This document shows positions 38,795 through 48,345 of a stretch of DNA of 64,000 nt, in pieces. The number at the start of each line of letters is the position of its first letter. The first letter of the stretch is position 1. The position numbers and the translations under genes are program-made. The DNA is from Streptomyces asoensis. Its GTDB lineage: Bacteria; Actinomycetota; Actinomycetes; Streptomycetales; Streptomycetaceae. The stretch lies in assembly GCF_016860545.1 (NCBI RefSeq), contig NZ_BNEB01000003.1, positions 124,001-188,000 of the forward strand, written 5' to 3'. The notes under the pieces were generated by a model. It did no database searches, had not been told where the DNA came from, and was given only the letters and a program-made list of their open reading frames with translations.

Positions 38795-39310
38795 ATGACC
38801 GCTGGACTTGACCTGCTCGCCAGTGGCGCGAGCATCACCCTGACCGACGGCACCACCGTGTCGCTGCGCTACTCGATGCGCGCCATCGCTCTGCTGGAGG
38901 CCCGCTACGGGTCGGTCGTCGCGGTCCAGGACGCCATCGACATCACCGGCAAGGGTGCCGCGTACGGGCCGATCGTGCAGCTGGTCGGCGCCGGGTGCCT
39001 CGGCCCCGGTGGCTTCGAGCCGCACTTCCGCGAGCACCAGGACGCGAAGGGCGAGCGCAGGATCTCCGGGGACATCACGTACCGGCGACGTAGGGACGGC
39101 GCGGACCTCGCCGATCTGCTGCACCCGGGCCACCTCGCCGAGTACGTCGAGGCGTGGAACACCGCGTTCTCGAAGGCGCTGGAGGCTCTGGGAAACGGCG
39201 GGACCCCGGCCGAGACCGGGGGCCCGATCGAGACGGTTTCCCCTGGTCTCAGCTCTACTACCTCGCCGTCGGTGCCCTCCACATTCCTCCCGGCGACTTC
39301 TGGGACATGA
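38795..39310 (+). CDS. Tail assembly chaperone, short form (G-like)
   Basis: 171 residues: LASGASITLTDGTTVSLRYS, RAIALLEARYGSVVAVQDAI and DLLHPGHLAEYVEAWNTAFS. It is the zero-frame product of the G/GT pair that coats the tape measure during tail assembly. Beyond the slip site at 39190-39196 its tail is low-complexity (SSTTSPSVPSTFLPATSGT), as expected when the useful sequence has moved to the other frame. Confidence 0.82.
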   Translation: MTAGLDLLASGASITLTDGTTVSLRYSMRAIALLEARYGSVVAVQDAIDITGKGAAYGPIVQLVGAGCLGPGGFEPHFREHQDAKGERRISGDITYRRRRDGADLADLLHPGHLAEYVEAWNTAFSKALEALGNGGTPAETGGPIETVSPGLSSTTSPSVPSTFLPATSGT

Positions 39311-39429
39311 CGCTCTGCCAGCTGATGACGCTGGCCGACGAGCACCAGGCCGCCCACCAGACGGGCGGCGACCGATCCCAGCCGATGCAGTCCGGTCCCG
39401 GCCTGCTCGCGATGGCAGCCATGCAGTAG
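38795..39429 (+). CDS. Tail assembly chaperone, frameshifted long form (GT-like)
   Basis: At GGGAAAC (39190-39196) a -1 shift joins the first 134 residues to 77 residues of the -1 frame, which is open to the stop at 39427-39429. That frame encodes the protein-like FPWSQLYYLAVGALHIPPGD and TLCQLMTLADEHQAAHQTG, typical of the T part. It has no good start of its own. The product would be about 211 residues. Inferred from sequence; the frequency is unknown. Confidence 0.8.
39190..39196 (+). promoter_or_regulatory. Programmed -1 frameshift site GGGAAAC
   Basis: The zero frame reads G GGA AAC, exactly the X-XXY-YYZ form, and slips to GGG AAA. It sits at the expected place near the end of the short chaperone frame, one residue-type away from lambda's GGGAAAG. 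Confidence 0.85.
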
Positions 39430-39447
39430 CCCGGAGGAGGTGACCCT

Positions 39448-42400
39448 GTGGCCGACGACATCAACCTGCCGAACCTGGTCAGCCACCTGGCCGTGAACCT
39501 CGACGGGGTGGCCGGCGCGGTCGGGGATGCTGCCCGGCAGGGCTCGGCGATGGGTGCGGCGCTCGGCCGCGGCGTCAACCGTCAGCTCGACGACCTGCTG
39601 CGGAACCTCCCGCAGGTCACCATCGACGGCGACAGCACGCCGCTGGACCGGGACCTGGTCCGGATCCACCGCGAGATGGCGCAGCTGGACGCGCAGCGCA
39701 TCGGCGTGGACATCTCCCTGCCCGACGCGCTCCGCCGGTTGCAGGACTTCGAGACGCAGCTTCAGCGGATCGGGAGCGAGCACCACGACGTCAACATCCG
39801 CGCCGCGACGGCCGCGGCCTCCCGGCAGCTGGAGGAGCTGAGGCAGGCCGCGCGTCGGGTCGACGACACGGACGTCACCGTGCACGCGAACGTGGACGTG
39901 GACGAGGACCGCGTCAGCCGGTTCGCGGGGAGTCTGGGCAGGCTGGGTCGTCTGGCCGGGCCGATCGCCGGGGTGGCCGGGTCGATCGGGAAGGTGTCGG
40001 CCGTCCTCGGGACGGCGCTCCCGGCGGCGGGCGCGCTGGCCACCACGCTGGCGAACGTGGCGCCGGCGGCCGGTGTCGCGGTCACCGGGCTGGCGGCTGT
40101 GCAGCTGGCATCGGGCGCCGTGAAACTCGCATCGGTCGGGATGAAGGACGCGCTCAGCGCGGCGCTGGACCCGAGCAAGGCCGAGGACTACGCCAAGGCC
40201 CTGGAGAAGCTTTCCCCGGAGGCCCGCAAGTTCGCGGGCGCCGTGCACGACGCCGCGCCCGCCCTGCGCGACCTCCAGCAGTCCGTGCAGGACCACGTGT
40301 TCCGGGGCCTGGCGGGCACGCTGGAGAGCACCGGGAAGAGCGTCCTGCCCGTCCTGCGCACCAACCTGCTGTCGGCTGGCGACGCGCTCAACACCATGGG
40401 CAAGGGCGTCCTGAGCGCGGGCAAGGAACTCGCGGACTCGGGCACTCTCGGCAAGGCGCTCGGCTCGGCGAGCACCGGCTTGCGCAACCTGTCCGGCGTG
40501 CCGAAGGTCGTGGTCACGTCGCTGGGGCAGATCGCGGCGGCGGCCGGCCCGTCGTTCGAGCGGCTGACGGCAGGCGCTGCGAAAGCGGCGGGCGGGATCG
40601 GCGCGAAGCTGAGCAAAGCCTTCGAGTCGGGGGCGATGCAGAAGGCCATCGAACACGCGCTGGACCTGCTCGGCCAGCTGTTCACCGTCGGCGCGAACGT
40701 CGGGCGGATCATCGGCGGGATCTTCAACGCGATGCCGCCCGGGGGCGGCGGGATGGTCTCCGTCCTGCAAAGCGTCACCGCCGAGATCGCGAAGATCGTC
40801 AACACCAAGGGCGTGCAGGACGGACTCCGGTCCCTGTTCCAGACGATGGCCACGTTCGGCGCGACCGCGGCCCCGCTGCTCGGCCAGGCCCTGTCCGCCA
40901 TCGCCCCCGTACTGACCGCCCTCGGCCCGCCCGCACAGACCCTGATCAAGGCACTCGGTGACGGGCTGGAGCCGATCATCACGGCGCTGGCCCCGGTGCT
41001 CGTGCAGGCCGCGGGCGCCGTCGGCTCGCTGGTCGTCGCCGCGGCCCCGCTGATCCCCGTGATCGGCCAGCTCATCTCCGACCTGCTGCCCGCGCTGACG
41101 CCGCTGCTGGAGGGCGCCGAGCGGGTGTTCACGGCGCTGGCCCCGGTGGTGACGCAGGTCGCCATGGTCGCGATGCGCGTCCTGGCGCCGATCCTCGCGC
41201 AGCTCCCGGGCCTGATCCAGCCGCTGGTGGACATCCTCGCGGACAACCTGACCACGAACCTGACCCTCTTCGGGCGGCTGGTGACGGAGCTGTCGCCGTC
41301 GCTGATCACCCTCGGAGGGAGCGCCGCCGAACTGCTGGTGGCGCTGACCCCGCTGATTCAGGTGGTGGCGGACCTCAGCACCAAACTGATCTCCGGGCTG
41401 ACGCCCGCGCTGACGCCGCTGATTCAGGGCGTGGGCATGCTGGCGGGCATCCTCGCCACGGGTCTGGCCATGGTCATCAGCGGCATCGTGGTCCCGTCGG
41501 TGCAGGCCCTGACCGCGCTGCTGTCCGGGGACTTCTCGGGCGCCTGGTCGACGGTGACGGGCGCGGTCGGGCGGGCGAACGCGTACATCCTCGACAAGAT
41601 GAACGCGCTCGGGACGATCATCGGCAACGGGATCGACACGGCGATCCGGTGGCTGAAGGGCATGGGCGGCCGGGCGGTCGCGGCGCTGTCCAACCTCGGG
41701 TCCGGGCTGATGTCCACGGCGTCGAGCGCGGGCAACCGGCTGGTGGCCGCGATCTCCGACAAGATCGGTGCGGCGGTCTCCAAGATCCGCGAGTTGCCGG
41801 GTCGGGCGCAGAGCGCAATGGGCAACCTCGGCGGCATCCTCTTCAGCGCGGGCAGCTCCGTCATCGGCGGGTTCATCGACGGCATCGAGTCCCGCATCGG
41901 CGCGCTGCGAAGCAAGCTCTCGTCGATCACCTCGATGATCCCGAAGGTCAAGGGTCCGCCGGCCAAGGACGCCAAGCTGCTGACCCCGGCCGGTCGGCTG
42001 ATCATCGAGGGCCTGATCAAGGGCATCGACGAGTCCACGGCGAAGCTCCGGTCCCGGCTGGCCGCGATCACGAAGATGCTGCCGGCCAACGTGACGAGCG
42101 GCTACGGCAAAGCGATCGCGAAGGCCACGGCGGAACTCCAGCGCGAGGTCACCAAGCGGGACACGGTGCTGAAGAACCTGGCCGCCGCGCAGAAGAAGTT
42201 GGACGGCCTCGTCAAGGCCCGGTCCAAGGCGGCCACGGACATCAGCTCGGGGATCCTGTCCGAGGCCAACATCACCAGCGGGCACGCCGACGTGAACTCG
42301 GTGACCGCGATCACGGTCGAACTCCAGCAGGCGCTGAAGAAGTCGAAGGAGTTCCAGGCCAACATCGCGGCGCTGAAGAAGGCCGGGCTCCGGTCGGACC

Positions 42401-42996
42401 TCCTCCAGCAGGTGGCCGATGCGGGCGTGGCGGGCGGCGCGGCGACGGCGGCCGCGCTCGCCAAGGCCACCCCGGCGCAGCTGAAGCAGATCAACGACCT
42501 TCAGTCGCAGCTGGCCAAGAGCGCTTCGGCGACGGGCGCGACGGTGGGCGACGCCCTGTACGGCGCGGGCATCCGCGCGGCTCAGGGCCTGGTCGCCGGG
42601 CTGAAGTCGCAGGAGAAGGCCATCGAGACGCAGATGACGAAGATCGCTAAGGGCATGCTTGCGACGGTCAAGTCCGTCCACAAGACGAAGAGCCCGAGCC
42701 GGGCGTTCCACGCGATCGGCGTGATGGACATGGAGGGCTGGCGCGGCGGTGTCGTCGCGCGCGCGGCCCGGGTCATCTCGGCCGCGCGGGACACGGCGCG
42801 CGGCGTCCTCGACGCGGCGTCCGGGGTCGGTGGCGCGCTCGCATCCGTCCCGACGTCCAGGCAGCTGGCGGGCGCGTACGGCGTCGTCGGCGGCCGGGGC
42901 GACCAGAACAACGTGATCAACCTCTACGGGACCGAGGCCACGCCGGACGGGATGCTTCGCGCCCTGTCCTGGCAAGGCCTTGTCGGGGGGAGGTGA
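39448..42996 (+). CDS. Tail tape measure protein
   Basis: 1182 residues from GTG (GGAGGAGG upstream). Long helical repeats, several hydrophobic stretches (VAGSIGKVSAVLGTALPAAG, LVVAAAPLIPVIGQLISDLL) and Ala/Leu-rich segments (ELLVALTPLIQVVADLSTK) are typical. The C terminus has SVHKTKSPSRAFHAIGVMD, a motif common at tape measure ends. At about 1.5 angstrom per residue the tail would be near 175 nm. Confidence 0.92.
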   Translation: MADDINLPNLVSHLAVNLDGVAGAVGDAARQGSAMGAALGRGVNRQLDDLLRNLPQVTIDGDSTPLDRDLVRIHREMAQLDAQRIGVDISLPDALRRLQDFETQLQRIGSEHHDVNIRAATAAASRQLEELRQAARRVDDTDVTVHANVDVDEDRVSRFAGSLGRLGRLAGPIAGVAGSIGKVSAVLGTALPAAGALATTLANVAPAAGVAVTGLAAVQLASGAVKLASVGMKDALSAALDPSKAEDYAKALEKLSPEARKFAGAVHDAAPALRDLQQSVQDHVFRGLAGTLESTGKSVLPVLRTNLLSAGDALNTMGKGVLSAGKELADSGTLGKALGSASTGLRNLSGVPKVVVTSLGQIAAAAGPSFERLTAGAAKAAGGIGAKLSKAFESGAMQKAIEHALDLLGQLFTVGANVGRIIGGIFNAMPPGGGGMVSVLQSVTAEIAKIVNTKGVQDGLRSLFQTMATFGATAAPLLGQALSAIAPVLTALGPPAQTLIKALGDGLEPIITALAPVLVQAAGAVGSLVVAAAPLIPVIGQLISDLLPALTPLLEGAERVFTALAPVVTQVAMVAMRVLAPILAQLPGLIQPLVDILADNLTTNLTLFGRLVTELSPSLITLGGSAAELLVALTPLIQVVADLSTKLISGLTPALTPLIQGVGMLAGILATGLAMVISGIVVPSVQALTALLSGDFSGAWSTVTGAVGRANAYILDKMNALGTIIGNGIDTAIRWLKGMGGRAVAALSNLGSGLMSTASSAGNRLVAAISDKIGAAVSKIRELPGRAQSAMGNLGGILFSAGSSVIGGFIDGIESRIGALRSKLSSITSMIPKVKGPPAKDAKLLTPAGRLIIEGLIKGIDESTAKLRSRLAAITKMLPANVTSGYGKAIAKATAELQREVTKRDTVLKNLAAAQKKLDGLVKARSKAATDISSGILSEANITSGHADVNSVTAITVELQQALKKSKEFQANIAALKKAGLRSDLLQQVADAGVAGGAATAAALAKATPAQLKQINDLQSQLAKSASATGATVGDALYGAGIRAAQGLVAGLKSQEKAIETQMTKIAKGMLATVKSVHKTKSPSRAFHAIGVMDMEGWRGGVVARAARVISAARDTARGVLDAASGVGGALASVPTSRQLAGAYGVVGGRGDQNNVINLYGTEATPDGMLRALSWQGLVGGR

Positions 42997-42998
42997 CC

Positions 42999-43853
42999 AT
43001 GCCTCAGCAGCGACTCGGCACGGTGACGTGGGGTGGGCTGACGTTCGGGCCCGGCACCCCGTACGCGGTGACCGCGTTGGAAGGGCTCGACGACCTGCCG
43101 GAGATCCGCGCGGAGGATGTGGCCCGGCCGGGCCAGCACGGCGACTACACCGGCCCCGACTACACCGGCCCCCGCACGATCCAGCTGGGGCTGGGGCTGC
43201 GCGGGTCCAGCCCCGACGACCTGCGGGCGTTGACGCTGGCGCTGCGGGCGGCGACGCAGCCGCAGGCGCAACCGGCCGCCCTGTCCTTCCCGGATCAGGG
43301 CGTGCTGGTGTGGGCGAAGGTCCGCAAGCGCAGCCTGCCGTACGACGCCGAGCACCTGTGGTCCATCGGGGATGCCGCGCTGGAGATGTACTGCGCGGAT
43401 CCGTACCTGTACGGCCTGATCGAGCAGTCCGCGTCGACCACCGCCTACTCCCCGGCCGCGGGCCGCACGTACCCGCTGGTCCACCCGCGGACGTACGGGG
43501 CGGCGGGCACGTCCGGGCGGCTGACCGCCATCAACGCAGGCGCGTCGCCCGCGTATCCGGTGCTCCGGGTGGATGGGCCGGTGGCCAGCCCGACGATCGA
43601 GCAGACCACGACCGGCGCCCTCCTCGTCATCGACGCGACGCTTCAGCCGGGCGAGTACCTGCTGATCGACACCCGGTCGCGCGCGGTGCTGTTCATGGGC
43701 TCCAGCCCGCGCCGCTCGTGGGTGCGCGCCGGGTCGGTGTGGCCCCTGCTCCAGCCCGGCCCCAACGAGATCGCGTACCGGGGCAGCGCGTTGGCCGGCG
43801 CCCCGGGTCAGACGTCCCTGCTCACCGTCACCTGGCGAGACACCAGCCTGTAG
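42999..43853 (+). CDS. Distal tail protein (Dit-like)
   Basis: A 284-residue protein: TVTWGGLTFGPGTPYAVTAL, EDVARPGQHGDYTGPDYTGP, SIGDAALEMYCADPYLYGLI, AYPVLRVDGPVASPTIEQ. The N-terminal beta belt domain followed by a galectin-like domain fits Dit, the hub ring at the tail tip. ATG at 42999 is preferred over GTG at 42993 because GGGGGGAGG ends at 42993. Confidence 0.8.
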   Translation: MPQQRLGTVTWGGLTFGPGTPYAVTALEGLDDLPEIRAEDVARPGQHGDYTGPDYTGPRTIQLGLGLRGSSPDDLRALTLALRAATQPQAQPAALSFPDQGVLVWAKVRKRSLPYDAEHLWSIGDAALEMYCADPYLYGLIEQSASTTAYSPAAGRTYPLVHPRTYGAAGTSGRLTAINAGASPAYPVLRVDGPVASPTIEQTTTGALLVIDATLQPGEYLLIDTRSRAVLFMGSSPRRSWVRAGSVWPLLQPGPNEIAYRGSALAGAPGQTSLLTVTWRDTSL

Positions 43854-43869
43854 GAAAGGAGGGCCAGAG

Positions 43870-45000
43870 ATGGCCGTCATCAACCCGCCCGCCTGGCAGC
43901 AGGCGCCGAGCTACCCGGCTCGGAACGACAGGCTGGCCCTGTCCGGGCTGCTCACGTATCCGGGGAACGCGTCCGACGAGGCCAACCCGCTGCGGATCCG
44001 GCCGGGCGTGAAGCCCAGCTACCAGAACTACCAGCTGAAGGTGCGCGCGGCGGGCACCCCGAACATGACGGTCATCGTGTCCGGCGGCACCGTGTTCGTG
44101 GACCAGCGGGAGACCGGCGGGTCCGGCGCCTACATCTGCGCCAACGACGGCGACGTCACCCTGAACGTGAACCCCGCGGGCGGCGCCGGCCAGTACCGCA
44201 AGGACACCGTGGTCGCCTCGGTGTACGACGCCGAGTATTCCGGGGCCCTGTCTCAGTGGCAGCTGGAGGTGATTCAGGGCCCGTACGCGGCGTCGGCCGG
44301 CGCGACGGTGCGCGGCACCCTGCCCGCCAACTGTGTGGTGCTGGCGGACATTGCGCTCGCTCCGTCGCAGTCGAGCGTGGCGGCGGCGAACATCACGGAC
44401 GTCCGCACGTACGGGTGCGCGATCGGCGGTGTGCTGCCGGTGTCCTCGGCTGCGGTGCCCGCCCGGCCGCACCCGGGCCAGATGTTCTACTACACGGACA
44501 CTGACCGGCTGATGTACGGCACGCTGGCCGGGACGCTCAGCGAGGTGCAGAAAACCCCGGGGGCGTGGACGTCGTGGACGCCGACGTGGACGACGTCGAC
44601 CGGTCTGCGGCTGCCGTCGTACGGCAACGCGGCGGTGAACTGCCGGTACTCCAAGACCGGCCGGGACGTGAAGTTCTACATGGACATCACGTTCGGCACG
44701 AGCACGAACTTCGGGTCCTCGCCGACGAGCGCGGACAACTGGGTCTTCAGCTTGCCGGTGGCCGCGGCGGTGGCGCTCACCCCGGCGGGCACCGCGCACA
44801 TCGAGCCGGGCAACGGGCAGCGCGCGTCGATGGCGATGGCGCAGGTCAACACGGGCGCGGCGGACATCAGCCTGCACATGTCCGGCCCCCGCGTGGACGG
44901 CAGCGCCACGGTAGCGGGCGTCGTCGACTCCATCACCCCCTTCGTGTGGGGCAGCACGATGCGGCTCGTGGTCCACGGGCAGTACGAGGCCGCCTCGTGA
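43870..45000 (+). CDS. Minor tail/baseplate protein, possible receptor binder
   Basis: A 376-residue, beta-rich protein. The N-terminal half (NDRLALSGLLTYPGNASDEA, NMTVIVSGGTVFVDQRETGG, LPANCVVLADIALAPSQSSV) resembles baseplate upper proteins. MFYYTDTDRLMYGTLAG forms a collar, and the C-terminal beta domain (VKFYMDITFGTSTNFGSSP) may contact the receptor. Confidence 0.7.
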   Translation: MAVINPPAWQQAPSYPARNDRLALSGLLTYPGNASDEANPLRIRPGVKPSYQNYQLKVRAAGTPNMTVIVSGGTVFVDQRETGGSGAYICANDGDVTLNVNPAGGAGQYRKDTVVASVYDAEYSGALSQWQLEVIQGPYAASAGATVRGTLPANCVVLADIALAPSQSSVAAANITDVRTYGCAIGGVLPVSSAAVPARPHPGQMFYYTDTDRLMYGTLAGTLSEVQKTPGAWTSWTPTWTTSTGLRLPSYGNAAVNCRYSKTGRDVKFYMDITFGTSTNFGSSPTSADNWVFSLPVAAAVALTPAGTAHIEPGNGQRASMAMAQVNTGAADISLHMSGPRVDGSATVAGVVDSITPFVWGSTMRLVVHGQYEAAS

Positions 45001-46178
45001 CGACGCCCTTCGACCCGCAGACGCAGCACACGTACACCTACCTGTTCTGCGACCTGCGCACGGACCAGCTGCTCGCCGAGCTGCCCCTCGCCGGGGTCAC
45101 GTACTCGTTCGCGCTCAACCAGCCGGGCACCCTGCGGGGGACGATCCCGTACAACAGCGAGACGCTGCCGCTGGACCCGGAGACGGCGAGCACCCCGGGC
45201 CGGACCGCCGTGTACGTGGACCGGGACGGCGTGCTCGTGTGGGGCGGGATCGTGTGGACCCGGCAGAACGCGGACGGTGGCCGGGCGATCCAGGCGTCCG
45301 AGTTCCTCTCCTACTACCAGCACCGGTACGTCAAGCGCACGCTGTCGACGGACACCTCGGTGGTCACGGACCCCACCTACGTGGGCTCGGGCCCGACGGC
45401 GCAGCGCCTCTACAGCGACCAGAAGTTCGTCATGTGGTCGCTGATGCGGTACGCCGCCGAGCAGTCGGGCGGATCGATCGGCATCGACCTCGGGCAGATC
45501 GCCTCCGCCCCCCACGGCGTGGCGCGCAACATCACGTACTACCAGTACGAGCGCCCGGAGATCTACAAGGCGATCAGCGAACTGGCCGCGGCCGATGACG
45601 GGTTCGACTTCGGAATCGAGGTGGGGTGGTCGCAGGCCACGGCCACGACCCCGCCCACCCGCTACCGCCGAGCCATGACCTGGTTCCCGCGCCGCGGGCG
45701 CACGGCCGCCGAGTCCGGGTTGGTGTTCTCCAAGGGCGGCGGGTACGGCTCGATCCTGGACTACGACTGGCCCGAGGACGGCACCGCCGTGGTGACGGAG
45801 ATGACCGGGCTCGGCGCCGGTACCGGCGAGGCGCGCATCGTGAAGACGGCCGCGGACTCGGACGCGATCGCGTCGGGCTGGCCGCTCCTCGAAGGCGTGG
45901 CCACCTATGACGACGTGATCGACGAGACGCAGGTGCAGGGCCTGACCAACGCCGACTTGGATGCGCAGGCCGGCGCGCAGGCGCAGCCCACCTTTGAGGT
46001 CAGCGCGGACACCGACCCCGAGTTCGGCTCGTACTCCGTCGGGGACCAGGCGCTGTTCGTCATCGACCCCGAGCCGCTGTCCCCGGCGGGCCGGTCGGCG
46101 GTGCTGCGGATCGTCGGCATCGAGAACACCGCGGCGTCCGGGCCCGAGCGGGTCCGGCTGACCTGTGTGGGGGCGTGA
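44997..46178 (+). CDS. Minor tail protein (Tal/gp27-like)
   Basis: 393 residues from GTG. LPLAGVTYSFALNQPGTLRG, AVYVDRDGVLVWGGIVWTRQ, SEFLSYYQHRYVKRTL, then YSVGDQALFVIDPEPLS. The pattern matches actinophage minor tail proteins of the hub type, downstream of Dit. GTGA overlap with the previous gene. Confidence 0.72.
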   Translation: MTTPFDPQTQHTYTYLFCDLRTDQLLAELPLAGVTYSFALNQPGTLRGTIPYNSETLPLDPETASTPGRTAVYVDRDGVLVWGGIVWTRQNADGGRAIQASEFLSYYQHRYVKRTLSTDTSVVTDPTYVGSGPTAQRLYSDQKFVMWSLMRYAAEQSGGSIGIDLGQIASAPHGVARNITYYQYERPEIYKAISELAAADDGFDFGIEVGWSQATATTPPTRYRRAMTWFPRRGRTAAESGLVFSKGGGYGSILDYDWPEDGTAVVTEMTGLGAGTGEARIVKTAADSDAIASGWPLLEGVATYDDVIDETQVQGLTNADLDAQAGAQAQPTFEVSADTDPEFGSYSVGDQALFVIDPEPLSPAGRSAVLRIVGIENTAASGPERVRLTCVGA

Positions 46179-46660
46179 TGCCGAGGATCGTCCGGACGCC
46201 GGACCTGATGCAGCGGGTGGCGCAGCTGGAGTCGCAGGTGGCTGCGCTGCGCCGTGCGGGGTGGGAGCGGGATGAGCTGCCGTTCTACCCGACGTCGCTG
46301 CACACGATGCCGTACGAGGACTCCACCTCGTTCATCACGCTGTGGGAGGCCATCCTCAGCCCCCGCACGGCGACGCTCAGCATCGGCATGGTGTTCATCG
46401 GCGACCAGGTGTCGGCCGTGAACACGGGCGGGTCCTGGCAAATCCTCCTCGACGGGGCCACGGTCGCCGCGTCCGGTTCCGTGCCGGCGCTCTTCTCCTA
46501 CGTGTTCCCCACGGCCGTCATCGACCTGACTCCGTATCGGGCGTCGGCCTCGCTGAAGGTCCAGATCCAGGTACGCCGCACGGCGGGCGCCACGACCGGC
46601 GGGAAATTCGGCGGCGGCGGCTCGATCGGCGGCGCCCCCACCTACGCGCGACTCCTCTGA
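46178..46660 (+). CDS. Minor tail-region protein with N-terminal coiled coil
   Basis: 160 residues. TPDLMQRVAQLESQVAALRR is a short trimer-like coiled coil, then a beta domain (RTATLSIGMVFIGDQVSAVN, SASLKVQIQVRRTAG). It could be a short fibre. GTG at 46175 is an alternative start. Confidence 0.6.
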   Translation: MPRIVRTPDLMQRVAQLESQVAALRRAGWERDELPFYPTSLHTMPYEDSTSFITLWEAILSPRTATLSIGMVFIGDQVSAVNTGGSWQILLDGATVAASGSVPALFSYVFPTAVIDLTPYRASASLKVQIQVRRTAGATTGGKFGGGGSIGGAPTYARLL

Positions 46661-46672
46661 AAGGGCACCACC

Positions 46673-47611
46673 ATGAGACTTGTACGACGCGCCGAGTTCG
46701 GATGGCTGGCGTCGGAGGCCCCGCTCCAGGCCACGACCCGCGGGGTGAAGGTCCACTACGAGGGGACCGCGGTGTCGACGCGGCTGCTCTCCGACCATGC
46801 GGCGTGCGTCGCCGAGTGGAAGGCGATACGGGCCAGCCACCTGGCGAACAAGGTGGAGAACTACTCCGACGTCGCCTACAACTACGCGGCCTGCCCGCAC
46901 GGGTTCCTGCTGGAGGGCCGCGGCGTCGGCCGGCGCACGGGCGCCAACGGCAACCAGGACCTGAACCGCGCGCACTACGCGATCGTCGGCCTGGTCGGCA
47001 GCGAGGGACTGACCGAGCCGACGGACGCCATGCTCTCGGCGATCCGCGACGGGATCGAGCTGCTGCGCGAGCACGGCGCCGGGACCGAGATCAAGGGTCA
47101 CCGCGACGGCTACGCGACCAGCTGCCCCGGCGGCCCCCTGTACGCGTGGGTGCAGAAGGGCGCGCCGCGTCCGGCCGCCGCGCCCACGACCACCCCGACC
47201 CCGACACCCCCTGTCCAGGAGGACGACATGCCCGCCCCGATGATGCTGAACGAAGCGAACCCGGCCGACGTGGACCTGCCCTCGGGTGAGTGGGTGGGCC
47301 TGGCGTTCGCGGACCCGGTGGTCCACTCCGGGCCGCGCGTGCACGACACCCTCGTGCACGTCACCCTCGCCGACGACACCCCGGCGGACGCCGTGGTGGA
47401 GGGCCGGTTCTACCTGACGGACACCTCGGGCGGCAGCCCGTCGGCGTACCAGACCGTCACCCGCCGCGGTGGTGGCGGGCACCAATTCGTGCTGTCGGGC
47501 ACCGTCCCGGCGGGCAAGCACCTGCGCTTCCAGCTGCGCGTGAAGACGTCGGACGGCGCCTCGGTGGCGCTGCTGCACCGCACCGCGTCCGGCCCGTACT
47601 GGGCCGTCTGA
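46673..47611 (+). CDS. Endolysin: N-acetylmuramoyl-L-alanine amidase (PGRP/Amidase_2)
   Basis: A 312-residue protein. The amidase domain spans about 1-165: zinc His in RGVKVHYEGTAV, YSDVAYNYAACPHGFLLEGR, and GHRDGYATSCPGGPLYAWV with the second His and the Cys ligand. A Thr/Pro linker leads to a beta-rich C-terminal domain (about 195-312: GRFYLTDTSGGSPSAYQTV, GKHLRFQLRVKTSDGASVA), likely the wall-binding part. It cuts peptide stems from glycan to release virions. No signal peptide, so it relies on the holin. Confidence 0.9.
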   Translation: MRLVRRAEFGWLASEAPLQATTRGVKVHYEGTAVSTRLLSDHAACVAEWKAIRASHLANKVENYSDVAYNYAACPHGFLLEGRGVGRRTGANGNQDLNRAHYAIVGLVGSEGLTEPTDAMLSAIRDGIELLREHGAGTEIKGHRDGYATSCPGGPLYAWVQKGAPRPAAAPTTTPTPTPPVQEDDMPAPMMLNEANPADVDLPSGEWVGLAFADPVVHSGPRVHDTLVHVTLADDTPADAVVEGRFYLTDTSGGSPSAYQTVTRRGGGGHQFVLSGTVPAGKHLRFQLRVKTSDGASVALLHRTASGPYWAV

Positions 47612-47647
47612 CCCACCCCCCCCGACCCATCCACGGAAGGACACACC

Positions 47648-47914
47648 ATGTCGCAGATCGACCTGCCCCAGGCAGAGACCGTCATCAAGACGGCCAAGAC
47701 CTACGCCAGAGACCTGGCCGAGCGCACCCTCTCCACGGCCGTGGTCGCGGCCGGCGGTGTCGCCATCGCGGCCGGGCCCGCCGACATGTTCCACGCCAGC
47801 TTCTGGGAGACCATGGCCGCGGCCGGGATCGCCGCCGGCGGAACCGTGCTGAAGGGGATGCTGGCGCGGGCGTTCGGTACGAAGAACTCGGCGTCGCTCG
47901 TCAAGGGCGTCTGA
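47648..47914 (+). CDS. Holin
   Basis: An 88-residue protein. After an amphipathic start come two hydrophobic segments (TAVVAAGGVAIAAGPADMF and WETMAAAGIAAGGTVLKGM), resembling r1t-type actinophage holins. It lies 36 bases after the endolysin. GGAAGGA lies upstream of the ATG. Confidence 0.78.
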   Translation: MSQIDLPQAETVIKTAKTYARDLAERTLSTAVVAAGGVAIAAGPADMFHASFWETMAAAGIAAGGTVLKGMLARAFGTKNSASLVKGV

Positions 47915-48345
47915 TGCGCGCGGCGGTCCGGCGGCTCCGCAAGCAGCTGGGCCGCCGCGGCATGGCCCTCGTACTTCTCGGCTCGGCCAAGGTGGCGTTC
48001 GGCCTGGGCTACGCCCTCCAGCCGGACCCCCGCCCCGTCGGGCTGGGGCTGCTGACGAGGTTCGCGGACATCCGCTGCTGGTCCTCGGTGTGGATCCTCT
48101 GCGGGATCATCACCTTCGGCTGCGCGTGGCTGCGGGTGGGACGGGACGGGCTCGGCTTCATCGCCGCGATCTTCCCGCCGTTCATCTGGGGGACGGCGTT
48201 CCTGTGGGGCGCCGTGACGGGGGAGTATCCGCGGGGCCTGGCCATCGCAGCGTGGTACGCGATCGGGCACGTGGGGCTGATCATGTGGCTGGCGACGGTG
48301 CCTGAGTACTCCGTCCCCCACCCTGCACGAAGGGCACGAAGATGA
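47914..48345 (+). CDS. Multi-pass membrane protein in the lysis region
   Basis: 143 residues with four helices (MALVLLGSAKVAFGLGYAL, SSVWILCGIITFGCAWL, LGFIAAIFPPFIWGTAFLW, LAIAAWYAIGHVGLIMWLA) and basic ends. The start shares a base with the holin stop. It could be a second holin or antiholin. Confidence 0.65.
   Translation: MRAAVRRLRKQLGRRGMALVLLGSAKVAFGLGYALQPDPRPVGLGLLTRFADIRCWSSVWILCGIITFGCAWLRVGRDGLGFIAAIFPPFIWGTAFLWGAVTGEYPRGLAIAAWYAIGHVGLIMWLATVPEYSVPHPARRARR

Noticed and set aside
39235..39243. GGTTTCCCC as the tail chaperone slip site
   Set aside because: Its phase does not give good re-pairing, whereas GGGAAAC at 39190-39196 is canonical and in phase.
38905..42975. A 1356-residue minus-strand frame opposite the tape measure gene
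   Set aside because: A shadow of high GC3 coding on the other strand; it is full of Arg/His/Gly with no domain, and the plus strand has a clear tape measure protein.
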